Part shown: positions 6,529-13,104 of the stretch, in pieces
How positions within the stretch are numbered: the stretch's first letter is position 1
Layout: every line of letters begins with the position of its first letter
NCBI GenBank assembly: GCA_050943575.1
Contig: JBMNPL010000017.1
Coordinates: 1 to 13,104, forward strand
DNA from: WRCA01 sp050943575
GTDB taxonomy: Bacteria > Pseudomonadota > Alphaproteobacteria > Rs-D84
Length of the DNA stretch: 13,104 bases
Direction: 5' to 3'
Made by a program: the position numbers and the translations under genes
The notes under the pieces: model-generated
What the model saw: only the letters and a program-made list of their open reading frames with translations
What the model was told of the DNA's origin: nothing
Databases searched by the model: none

Positions 6529-7590
6529 CTATTCTTCGTTTTTTAATAATTCTTTTATTTGAGCTAACTTTTCCACTTCGGTATGAATTTTATCATTAAA
6601 ATTAGCATCAACTAAATCAACCGCATATTTAATAGCATTTGCAAATGCCAAAGCATCGCTGTTGCCATGTGTTTTTATAGAAAATCCTTTTAACCCAAGA
6701 AATATTGCGCCTGCATAAGATCTGGGGTCTATTTTATTTTTTAATCTTTTAAAAACATGAATTAAAAGAAATGAAACTGCGATCGCAATCCATGATTTTT
6801 TTAATGTATCCATTAATACACGTTTAACAAGTTTTGCCGTTCCTTCAATAGTTTTTAATACAACATTTCCAGTCCATCCATCTGTAACAACAACTTGGAC
6901 ACGACCACCGCTTATATCATTGGCTTCTACAAATCCGATGTATTCATAAGGTAAAGATTCTTTGTTTTCAGATAATATTTTATTTAAATGTTGTAAAATT
7001 TTATCCCCTTTGGTTTCTTCTGCACCAATATTTAATATACCAAGTTTTGGGCGAGACATTTTACCGATAGTTTCGGCATATACAGAACCCATTAAAGCAA
7101 AATCAAATAAATTTTCTTCGGTACAAACAACATTTGCACCTAGATCTAAAATAACAGCGCGCGCATCACCGCCACCACTGGGCAACATTGTTGTAATTGC
7201 AGGTCTGGAAATTCCATCAATAGTTTTTAATGCCATTTTAGATAAAGCCATTAAAACACCCGTATTTCCAGCAGATACAACTGCGCGTGAATTTCCAGCA
7301 CGAACATCTTTGATTGCCATATACATACTGGTATTACCAGCATGACGAATAACTTCGGCAATTTTATCTGTCCCTTTGATTACATCAGGGGCATGAATTA
7401 TTTCACTATTTTTTATAACTCTGGGATATTTTCGTAATAATTTTCTTAAACGATTTTGATCACCAAACACACGAAAGAATATATTACTATTGGGGTTTTG
7501 AAATAAAAACTGATTCATACCCCCTAAAACAGAACGCGGGGCGCTGTCGCCCCCCATTGCATCTATTGCTATGATTTTTTTATCAGTCAT
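6529..7590 (-). CDS. plsX: Phosphate acyltransferase PlsX
   Basis: 353 residues, typical length. PlsX converts acyl-ACP to acyl-phosphate, the donor for PlsY in phosphatidic acid synthesis, and works as a peripheral membrane enzyme. Family motifs in order are IAIDAMGGD at 7-15, SAGNTG at 106-111, LDLGAN at 148-153, NIGAEETKG near 187-195, TDGWTGN at 236-242 and HGNSDA at 308-313. The hydrophobic stretch near 267-280 (IAIAVSFLLIHVF) falls in the region that associates with the membrane in this family. The ATG is 6 nt after the rpmF stop with only a weak GGAAC upstream, so coupling to rpmF is likely. It shares the operon with fabH, joining fatty acid start and phospholipid entry. Confidence 0.97.
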   Translation of the reverse strand: MTDKKIIAIDAMGGDSAPRSVLGGMNQFLFQNPNSNIFFRVFGDQNRLRKLLRKYPRVIKNSEIIHAPDVIKGTDKIAEVIRHAGNTSMYMAIKDVRAGNSRAVVSAGNTGVLMALSKMALKTIDGISRPAITTMLPSGGGDARAVILDLGANVVCTEENLFDFALMGSVYAETIGKMSRPKLGILNIGAEETKGDKILQHLNKILSENKESLPYEYIGFVEANDISGGRVQVVVTDGWTGNVVLKTIEGTAKLVKRVLMDTLKKSWIAIAVSFLLIHVFKRLKNKIDPRSYAGAIFLGLKGFSIKTHGNSDALAFANAIKYAVDLVDANFNDKIHTEVEKLAQIKELLKNEE

Positions 7591-7596
7591 ATCAAT

Positions 7597-7746
7597 TTAT
7601 TTTGTTCCACATGCCGCGCAAATATGATGCGGACGCTTTTTTTCCCCGCATTTTTTACAAACAGATGCCGGCATTACAGATAATGCATCATGTGAACGAC
7701 GTTGTCTTGTTTTTGATGCGCTGGTTCTTTTCTTTGGGACTGCCAT
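7597..7746 (-). CDS. rpmF: 50S ribosomal protein L32 (bL32), zinc-binding form
   Basis: A 49-residue frame read on the minus strand from the ATG at 7746-7744 to the TAA at 7599-7597. The N-terminus MAVPKKRTSASKTRQRRSH is the hallmark of bL32. A zinc ribbon follows, with Cys30-x-x-Cys33 and Cys43-x-x-Cys46, so this is the zinc-containing C+ form. The protein sits in the large subunit. AAGGA (7759-7755) lies 8 nt before the ATG. It is the first gene of rpmF-plsX-fabH-ihfA. An open frame on the opposite strand over the same bases is its antisense shadow. Confidence 0.95.
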   Translation of the reverse strand: MAVPKKRTSASKTRQRRSHDALSVMPASVCKKCGEKKRPHHICAACGTK

Positions 7747-7774
7747 TTTTATTTTCCTTTTTTATTTGGTTGTT

Positions 7775-7802
7775 ATTTTATCTGATTAAAGTGATTTTGC
7801 AA
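7775..7802 (-). promoter_or_regulatory. Promoter of the rpmF-plsX-fabH-ihfA operon
   Basis: On the minus strand TTGCAA (7802-7797, 4 of 6), a 16-bp spacer and TAAAAT (7780-7775, 5 of 6). Transcription would start near 7768, about 20 nt before the rpmF ATG. It lies in the 157-bp divergent gap shared with the outer membrane protein gene. Confidence 0.55.
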
Positions 7803-7816
7803 GTGGAAAATAGAAA

Positions 7817-7846
7817 TTGATTATAGACATAGGTAGTTAATATATT
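7817..7846 (+). promoter_or_regulatory. Possible upstream promoter of the barrel-protein gene
   Basis: TTGATT (7817-7822), 18-bp spacer, TATATT (7841-7846). It would give a leader of about 50 nt. AT-rich surroundings make chance matches likely. Confidence 0.3.
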
Positions 7847-7868
7847 TTTTTAAATTACTTTTTCACTT

Positions 7869-7896
7869 TTAACATATACTGGTTTTATGATATAAT
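7869..7896 (+). promoter_or_regulatory. Extended -10 promoter of the barrel-protein gene
   Basis: TTAACA at 7869-7874 (5 of 6), 16-bp spacer, then TATAAT at 7891-7896 preceded by TG at 7888-7889, a full extended -10. The last base of the -10 is only 7 nt from the ATG at 7904, so the transcript would be leaderless or nearly so. The 14-nt string TTTTATGATATAAT recurs in front of the autotransporter gene. Confidence 0.65.
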
Positions 7897-7903
7897 TAGG
7901 AAT

Positions 7904-9391
7904 ATGAGATGTAGGATTCTTGTTTGCTCTTTGGTCTTTGCGCTTTGCAGTATTTCTGCGAACGCTGCTCCACGTGAAGGAACTCCTGTTTATTATAATA
8001 ATAGATCAGTTAATAGATCACCTGTATATGTTGGAAGTCAAAGGCAACTCCCATCAATTAATCAACGCGATTATACTTATTATGTTCCGCGTCAAAAATT
8101 ACCATCTGATTTAGGTAGTGCAACAACGCCTGCGGGTGTTGCGACGGGAAAAACACCGCCATGGATTTTATCTTTGGATTATGGACGCAGGTTTGCAAAC
8201 TTTGAATTTAAAACAGGTGTTAATTCCATTTTAAAATGGGATGATATGATTTTTAATGAGATTACTGCCAGAGTAGAATCAAATTTCAATATAAAAAATT
8301 ATGATTTATTTGCTTATGGTGAATATGGCGTGGGTAATATGGCTGGCGGTGGATTTTCTATGGACTATGATTTAGAACCTTATGATCCTGCTAATAAAGA
8401 TGTTGGAATATTTACAATTTCTGTTGGTGATCAATCAGGTAGTACAAAAAATTTAAGGCTTGCATTTGGTGCAAAAAATATATGGGATTGGGCAGGGTGG
8501 AAATTTTCACCCAGTATTGGATATGAAATTTTTCAACATAATTTAGAGATGAATAATCATTATTATCCAAATCCTGGGGTTTATTTACCTCTTTTAGATT
8601 TATCGGGAAACTATGTTTTTGGTGATAACGATGGTTTGTATCATAGTGTTGCGCAAAGTGATCAACAATCAGCCATTGATAATGGTTGGTATCAAATATG
8701 TTTATCCCCCGAAGATATTATGTTGGGGCAGGTTGGTCCTGATGGAAGTTTAACAACAAATGTTCCATATTCACAAAACCCTTTAAATCCTTATGCTCCT
8801 TGGGGTGTTTTACCTGGACAATGTGTAATTATTGGTGGTGATGGTCCAGTTTTAGTAAAGGGAACTACGCATATTTATAATACAACTTGGAGTGGTCTTT
8901 TTATCGGTATGACAGTTGAAAAGCAAATGACTTACAAGGATAATTTGCGTTTTTATTTACAAGTTGGAATGCCAAATTATTCATCCGAAGGAATATGGCC
9001 CAACAGAACAGATTGGCAACAAAGCCCAAGTTTTATTGATGAAGGTAATGGTGGTGCATATTCATATAGGGCAGAGATGGAGTATAGTTATCAAATATCT
9101 GACAGGTTGCGATTATCATTAAAAGCAGATATGAATTTATTCCATGTTGGTAAAATAGGCGGAGAATTATATGTTGCAGCATATACTGATTATGTAATGG
9201 ATGAATCTGGTCAATATGTATTTACTGATGGTGGTGTATATGGTGGTAATGCATGTGATCCATATACAACTCCGAATTGTTTTCCAGTTTTACAAACGGT
9301 TGAGGCACACACTGTTAAAATTGAAGATTCTCTTAAATACGCAACTTGGCAATCTTTTGGTCTGCATCTGGGTGTAAAATATTCGTTTTAG
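7904..9391 (+). CDS. Outer-membrane beta-barrel protein, possibly omptin-like
   Basis: 495 residues. A signal peptide with a hydrophobic core at about 5-18 ends at ANA-A or NAA-P near residues 21-23. A Tyr/Arg/Pro-rich linker (24-85) follows, then a barrel from about 86 made of alternating amphipathic strands, ending in G-V-K-Y-S-F. The terminal Phe is the usual signal for BAM insertion. By eye the strand order resembles omptins (PF01278): G-G-G-F-S-M-D154-Y-D156 recalls the OmpT Asp83/Asp85 site, SIGYEIFQHNLEMNNHY a middle strand pair, and the end matches in style. An insertion of about 100 residues (222-325) and two Cys pairs (266/307, 451/459) lie in probable external loops. I see no equivalent of the omptin Asp-His pair, so proteolysis is doubtful. 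AGGA lies too close to the ATG to be a normal Shine-Dalgarno. Adhesin or porin roles are equally open. Confidence 0.8.
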   Translation: MRCRILVCSLVFALCSISANAAPREGTPVYYNNRSVNRSPVYVGSQRQLPSINQRDYTYYVPRQKLPSDLGSATTPAGVATGKTPPWILSLDYGRRFANFEFKTGVNSILKWDDMIFNEITARVESNFNIKNYDLFAYGEYGVGNMAGGGFSMDYDLEPYDPANKDVGIFTISVGDQSGSTKNLRLAFGAKNIWDWAGWKFSPSIGYEIFQHNLEMNNHYYPNPGVYLPLLDLSGNYVFGDNDGLYHSVAQSDQQSAIDNGWYQICLSPEDIMLGQVGPDGSLTTNVPYSQNPLNPYAPWGVLPGQCVIIGGDGPVLVKGTTHIYNTTWSGLFIGMTVEKQMTYKDNLRFYLQVGMPNYSSEGIWPNRTDWQQSPSFIDEGNGGAYSYRAEMEYSYQISDRLRLSLKADMNLFHVGKIGGELYVAAYTDYVMDESGQYVFTDGGVYGGNACDPYTTPNCFPVLQTVEAHTVKIEDSLKYATWQSFGLHLGVKYSF

Positions 9392-9396
9392 TTTAT

Positions 9397-9590
9397 TTAG
9401 TGTTAGTGATAGTGGTTTGTGTTTGTGGGGTTGGAGAAGTAAAGAATACTAACACTAATCACGAACACTAACACTATCAGGTTTTAAGCCCTATTCCTGC
9501 CTACGCAGGAGTGACACAGAGTTTTATCCTGATTACTAACCACAAACACTAACACTATCACTAATAATTATCACAAACCACTACAAACAT
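9397..9590. repeat. Mosaic of short direct and inverted repeats in the 247-bp gap
   Basis: No gene is seen in 9392-9638. The stretch is built from variants of AACACTA and its complement. A 16-nt direct repeat AACACTAACACTATCA occurs at 9464-9479 and 9545-9560, preceded by CACG or CACA. Inverted pairs include TAGTGGTTTGTG (9410-9421) with CACAAACCACTA (9572-9583), and TTAGTGATAGT (9403-9413) with ACTATCACTAA (9554-9564). The whole could fold into a long imperfect stem and may be a decayed mobile repeat (MITE-like). The barrel-protein gene has no other visible terminator. Confidence 0.6.
9492..9513. repeat. REP-like palindrome
   Basis: Perfect 6-bp stem TCCTGC (9495-9500), loop CTAC, GCAGGA (9505-9510). 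In RNA it extends by U-G and A-U pairs to 9492-9513. Its flanks (ATTCC...AGTGAC) resemble the dispersed ATTCCCGC...GGGAATGAC palindromes known in many alphaproteobacterial genomes. GC content is clearly above its surroundings, and no T-run follows, so it is not a typical terminator. Confidence 0.55.
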
Positions 9591-9596
9591 AGATAA

Positions 9597-9610
9597 TTTT
9601 ATGATATAAT
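9597..9610 (+). promoter_or_regulatory. Extended -10 promoter of the autotransporter gene
   Basis: TTTTATGATATAAT contains TG-A-TATAAT (9602-9610), identical over 14 nt to the box at 7883-7896. The -35 region is weak (TACAAA at 9582-9587). The start would fall near 9617, giving a leader of about 22 nt with a GAGAG element at 9624-9628, 10 nt before the ATG. Confidence 0.6.
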
Positions 9611-9638
9611 ATTGTGTCAGAAAGAGAGAATATTATAT

Positions 9639-12600
9639 ATGAAAAAATTACTAGCCAGTAGTTTATTTGCAATATTTGCTTGTTTTAATGCTTTTGCATT
9701 AGATTGGATGAATAATGGTGAAGATTTATCATCGGCAAATGCACAAATTATCTGTAATGGAAATGATTGTACATTATCAAATATAAATGCTGGTGATATT
9801 ACAGATAGAATAGATATAAATGGTGTTCATGGATTAAATTCATTTATTTTTGCAGATACAAATCCAAACGGGGATTCAACCCGAATAAATTATAACGGTT
9901 TTGGTTATTTTGCCTTACAATTTTCAGGTTTCCAAGGCAATAATATTGAGTTAAATGGTGAAGTTCTCAGTAAAGGTAAAGGGATAAACCTACAAAATTC
10001 TTATTTATATAATAATTTTATTTCTGCGGGGAATATTAGCGCAACTGGTAAAGGCGCCTTTGCTCTTTATTTAGAATTGTCCATAATAGATGGTGATTTT
10101 ATTTCTTCTGGTAATAACATTAGTTTGATGGGGCAAGCTATTGTTTTAGAAAAATCTATCATATATGGTGATTTTATTTCTTCCGGTACAAATACGGCTG
10201 ATAATAATGCTTTTTATTTGGATGGTACAACAATACATGGTGATTTTGTATCTTCTGGTACAAATAATGCCCTTAATAATACTCTTGTATTAAATACTTC
10301 TACTATAAAAGGTAATTTTATTTCTTCAGGGGCAAATAATTCCAATCATAATAATGCTCTTAATTTAAATAATTCAACCATAAATGGAGATTTTATTTCT
10401 TCGGGAATTAATTATGTTAAAGGTCAAGATGCTCTATCTTTAAAAACATCTGTTATAGGCGGTGATTTTATCTCATCAGGTACAAATACCGCTGAAGATA
10501 ATGCAATTGTTTTAACAGCTTCTACTGTAAATGGAGATTTTATATCATCAGGTACAAATGCTGCTAGTAAAAGTCGTGCTATTCGTTTACTTGCCTCTAC
10601 AATAAAAGGGGATTTCGTTTCTTCTGGTAATAATATTGTTTATAATGGTGGCGATGCTATTGTGATTGATGGTTCTACTATAAAAGGTGATTTTATCTCA
10701 TCAGGTACAAATACTGTTACTAATAGTCGTGCTCTTTATTTGGACAGTTCCACTGTAAATGGAGATTTTATATCATCTGGTAATAATAATGCTGATCAAG
10801 ATGCTTTATATTTGATGGCATCCACTGTAAAAGGTGATTTTATTTCGTCTGGTACAAATACTGCTAATAATAGTCGTGCTCTTTATTTATATGGCGCCAC
10901 TGTAAAAGGCGATTTTATATCTTCAAGTGAAAATTATGCCGAAAATGAGACTCTTTATTTAGCAGGATCTACTATACATGGCGATTTTATATCTTCTGGT
11001 AATAATAGCGCTAGTAAAGAAATGGCTCTTGTGTTGGAATCTTCTACTGTAAATGGAGATTTTGTTTCTTCAGGTATAAATACTGCTGATTATTATGCTA
11101 TTTTTTTAGAATTATCAGATATATATGGTAATTTTATCTCTTCGGGTACAAATGCTGCCTTGGATAATGCTATTGTTTTAAGAGCATCTACTGTAAATGG
11201 AGATTTTATATCTTCTGGTAATAATAATGTTGATAAAAATTGGGCTCTTTATTTAGAAGGTTCTACTGTAAATGGTAATTTTATATCTTTGGGTGAAAAT
11301 ATTGCTGCTAGTCAATCTGCTCTTCATTTATCTGGTTCTACTATAAATGGAGATGTTATATCATCCGGTAATAATAGTGCTACTGAAAAATCTATTTTTT
11401 TAGAAAGTGTCAATATACATGGTAATGTTATCTCTTCTGGTACAAATACTGCATCTAACAGTTTTAGTTTAGTTGCAGTAAATTCTACTATATATGGTGA
11501 TTTTATATCTTCAGGAACAAATAATGCTAAATCTCATTTAGCTCTTGGTTTAACGGCCACAACTATACATGGTGATTTTATTTCTTCAGGAATTAATACT
11601 ACTGGTAATATTAATACTATTTATTTTCAAGCTGCTACCATAAACGGTGATTTTATTTCTTCTGGTACAAATACTGCCATGAAGGATTATGCTATTGTTT
11701 TAGTAGCCTCTACTGTAAATGGAGATTTTATACATGAAGGTTTAACTCTTGCGGGCACTGTTAACCCTGATGGTACTTTTAATGCAACAGGCGATCAGGC
11801 AATGCATTTTGAATATAACACCATGCTAAATAAAAACTTTATAAACTCTGGTACTATTGCATCTGCATCTGAAGGAATTTGGATGCAACAAACTCGTATT
11901 GCTGGTGATATTATAAATTCAGGTAATATACTTGGTGGCAAAACTGATTTTGATAATGGTTATAGTGGATCTGAAGAAACCGCTGGTTTATATATTGTTA
12001 ATTCTGCGTTAGGTGGTAAAATTCAAAACAAGCAAACTGGAATAATCTCTGGCGGATATGGTGTTACACTATCCCAAGATTATAAAGATGGAACTGCTGG
12101 AACATATGCATCTAAAAACCTTCATATTATAAATAATGGTCTAATCAAAGGTTATAACTATGACGCAATCGCGTTTGATATTACATCATCAGATGATGAG
12201 CATGGCGGAGCCGGTCAATCTTATAACAATATCTTAACTTATTCAGGTAATGGTAAATTAGAAAGTAAAGATTTTGACATTGATATGGGCGCAGGTGATG
12301 ATGTTATTAACTTTACAGATGTTCGTAGTAAATGGTTTAAAATAAATGGTGCAGAAACTATTAATATTAATAATTATATAGTTGAATCAAACTACACGGA
12401 TGATTCAACCTCAATGCATACTCATACAGATAATTACACAAGTGTATTTAATATCTCTAAAATGGGATTCTTGGTTAATACAGATAGTAATTATACTGCA
12501 GGTACTGATTTATACGTAATGCAAAACGTTGGTGCTTTAACTGATGATAATTTATCAAATATGACCTTGGTATTGGATGGTTATGCTCAAACTGATGGTT

Positions 12601-13104
12601 ATTTCTTTATGGATGGTAGTGATTTAAAATATCATTTAAGATCACTTGGTTCTATTGCTGCTAAATCTGATCAAGCAGTTGCTATTTCCAGCATACCTAG
12701 TATATCTGCACAAGCCAGTTCTATAATCTCTGCACAAGGCTTTAATCGTTCTGCTATGAATCTGGTATCTGGTCGTATGATGAAACTCTATGGCAATATT
12801 GATGATGTGGATAATCAATCATTTGATACTTCAGGTTTATGGGTACAAGGTTTTGGAGAAAAATCTAAATACGATGGTAAAATTGAGCACAATACTGTTC
12901 AATCAGTTGGATATGATTCTAGTCGTTATGGCATAGTATTAGGTTTTGATAAACAAATAGGTGATAATGTATTAATAGGTGCTGCATTATCTTATGGTAC
13001 AGGTGAAGTTCAAGGTGAGCTGAATCAATTTAATATAGACCTTAAACAATATCAATTAAGTTTATATGGTTCATATAATATGAATAACTATTTTATAGAT
13101 GCAC
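9639..13104 (+). CDS. Large autotransporter adhesin with repeat passenger, 3' end beyond window
   Basis: The ATG at 9639 opens 1155 codons with no stop. Residues 1-20 form a signal peptide (KK, hydrophobic core, cleavage at AFA-L). Residues 21-150 are Asn/Gly-rich. From 152 to about 698 a 24-26 residue unit recurs about 22 times, with consensus S-T-[VI]-x-G-D-F-I-S-S-G-[TN]-N and then A-[LI]-x-L, which suggests successive rungs of a parallel beta-helix. Residues 700-1050 are non-repetitive, with more diverged helix-like rungs (INSGTI, IINSGNI) and one GAGDD (884-888) recalling calcium-binding RTX sites. The barrel domain (PF03797 type) begins near 1066 with GLWVQGFGE, RYGIVLGFDKQIG and IGAALSYGTGEVQG; only about 90 residues of the 260-300 expected are present. 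The passenger would be exported through the barrel to the cell surface. An adhesion role is inferred from the architecture. Confidence 0.9.
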   Translation, partial: MKKLLASSLFAIFACFNAFALDWMNNGEDLSSANAQIICNGNDCTLSNINAGDITDRIDINGVHGLNSFIFADTNPNGDSTRINYNGFGYFALQFSGFQGNNIELNGEVLSKGKGINLQNSYLYNNFISAGNISATGKGAFALYLELSIIDGDFISSGNNISLMGQAIVLEKSIIYGDFISSGTNTADNNAFYLDGTTIHGDFVSSGTNNALNNTLVLNTSTIKGNFISSGANNSNHNNALNLNNSTINGDFISSGINYVKGQDALSLKTSVIGGDFISSGTNTAEDNAIVLTASTVNGDFISSGTNAASKSRAIRLLASTIKGDFVSSGNNIVYNGGDAIVIDGSTIKGDFISSGTNTVTNSRALYLDSSTVNGDFISSGNNNADQDALYLMASTVKGDFISSGTNTANNSRALYLYGATVKGDFISSSENYAENETLYLAGSTIHGDFISSGNNSASKEMALVLESSTVNGDFVSSGINTADYYAIFLELSDIYGNFISSGTNAALDNAIVLRASTVNGDFISSGNNNVDKNWALYLEGSTVNGNFISLGENIAASQSALHLSGSTINGDVISSGNNSATEKSIFLESVNIHGNVISSGTNTASNSFSLVAVNSTIYGDFISSGTNNAKSHLALGLTATTIHGDFISSGINTTGNINTIYFQAATINGDFISSGTNTAMKDYAIVLVASTVNGDFIHEGLTLAGTVNPDGTFNATGDQAMHFEYNTMLNKNFINSGTIASASEGIWMQQTRIAGDIINSGNILGGKTDFDNGYSGSEETAGLYIVNSALGGKIQNKQTGIISGGYGVTLSQDYKDGTAGTYASKNLHIINNGLIKGYNYDAIAFDITSSDDEHGGAGQSYNNILTYSGNGKLESKDFDIDMGAGDDVINFTDVRSKWFKINGAETININNYIVESNYTDDSTSMHTHTDNYTSVFNISKMGFLVNTDSNYTAGTDLYVMQNVGALTDDNLSNMTLVLDGYAQTDGYFFMDGSDLKYHLRSLGSIAAKSDQAVAISSIPSISAQASSIISAQGFNRSAMNLVSGRMMKLYGNIDDVDNQSFDTSGLWVQGFGEKSKYDGKIEHNTVQSVGYDSSRYGIVLGFDKQIGDNVLIGAALSYGTGEVQGELNQFNIDLKQYQLSLYGSYNMNNYFIDA
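10092..11732 (+). repeat. In-frame 72-78 bp repeat array, 22 periods
   Basis: The GD codon pair of the unit (GN in five copies) starts at 10092, 10167, 10239, 10311, 10386, 10461, 10533, 10608, 10686, 10761, 10833, 10908, 10980, 11055, 11127, 11199, 11274, 11349, 11421, 11496, 11571, 11646 and 11721. Spacings are 72 (8 times), 75 (13 times) and 78 (once), so every length change is a whole codon. A diverged unit precedes the array at 10011 (FISAG). The DNA core ACTGTAAATGGAGATTTTAT recurs exactly or almost so in many units. The last unit breaks off after GDFI. Confidence 0.92.

Noticed and set aside
6962..7345. 127-codon open frame on the plus strand inside plsX
   Set aside because: It is antisense to well-conserved PlsX motifs and has no ribosome binding site or recognisable protein features.
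7602..7820. 72-codon plus-strand frame with a hydrophobic C-terminus
   Set aside because: It mostly overlaps rpmF in antisense, whose bL32 sequence and zinc cysteines are unmistakable; the hydrophobic part comes from the T-rich intergenic DNA.
9639..9701. Lipoprotein signal at Cys15 of the autotransporter
   Set aside because: The residues before the Cys (I-F-A) have Phe at a position where lipoboxes need a small residue, and AFA-L gives a good signal peptidase I site; autotransporters are rarely lipidated this way.
10092..11732. CRISPR array suggested by regular repeat spacing
   Set aside because: Period is 72-78 bp in whole codons, the repeats are protein-coding without conserved direct-repeat and unique-spacer structure, and no cas genes are present.

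Overview
The window looks like chromosomal DNA of an AT-rich alphaproteobacterium, probably host-associated. The lineage call is an inference. It rests on the gene order rpmF-plsX-fabH-ihfA, on an rplM-rpsI pair whose S9 protein has a Lys/Ala-rich N-terminal extension, and on low GC throughout. The two Gram-negative surface proteins on the right, a beta-barrel protein and an autotransporter, show that there is an outer membrane.

Layout. 1-1487 holds two tandem rightward genes of an unrecognised CxxC family: a copy cut by the left window edge, and a longer paralog with four 15-residue KNK repeats and a Cys-rich tail. 1667-2671 is trpS. 2780-3834 is the rplM-rpsI operon behind a good sigma-70-type promoter. 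3925-5205 is tig (trigger factor). A bidirectional terminator at 5209-5224 separates it from a converging leftward operon, read in the order rpmF (49 codons, 7746-7597), plsX, fabH, ihfA. This operon links a ribosomal protein, entry into phospholipid and fatty acid synthesis, and a DNA-bending protein.

Right part. From a divergent intergenic region, a 495-residue outer-membrane barrel protein runs 7904-9391. A 247-bp non-coding stretch follows. It is full of short direct and inverted repeats and carries a REP-like hairpin. The window ends inside a very large autotransporter adhesin (9639 to beyond 13104). Its passenger contains about 22 in-frame periods of a 24-26 codon repeat, and the start of its C-terminal barrel is visible. 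Both surface-protein genes have the same 14-nt extended -10 promoter box.

The housekeeping genes are ordinary. The points that merit a second look are the autotransporter repeat array, the shared promoter box with an almost leaderless barrel-protein mRNA, the repeat mosaic between the two surface genes, the omptin-like pattern in the barrel protein, the tandem unknown gene family at the left edge, and the perfect inverted repeats upstream of rplM and tig.
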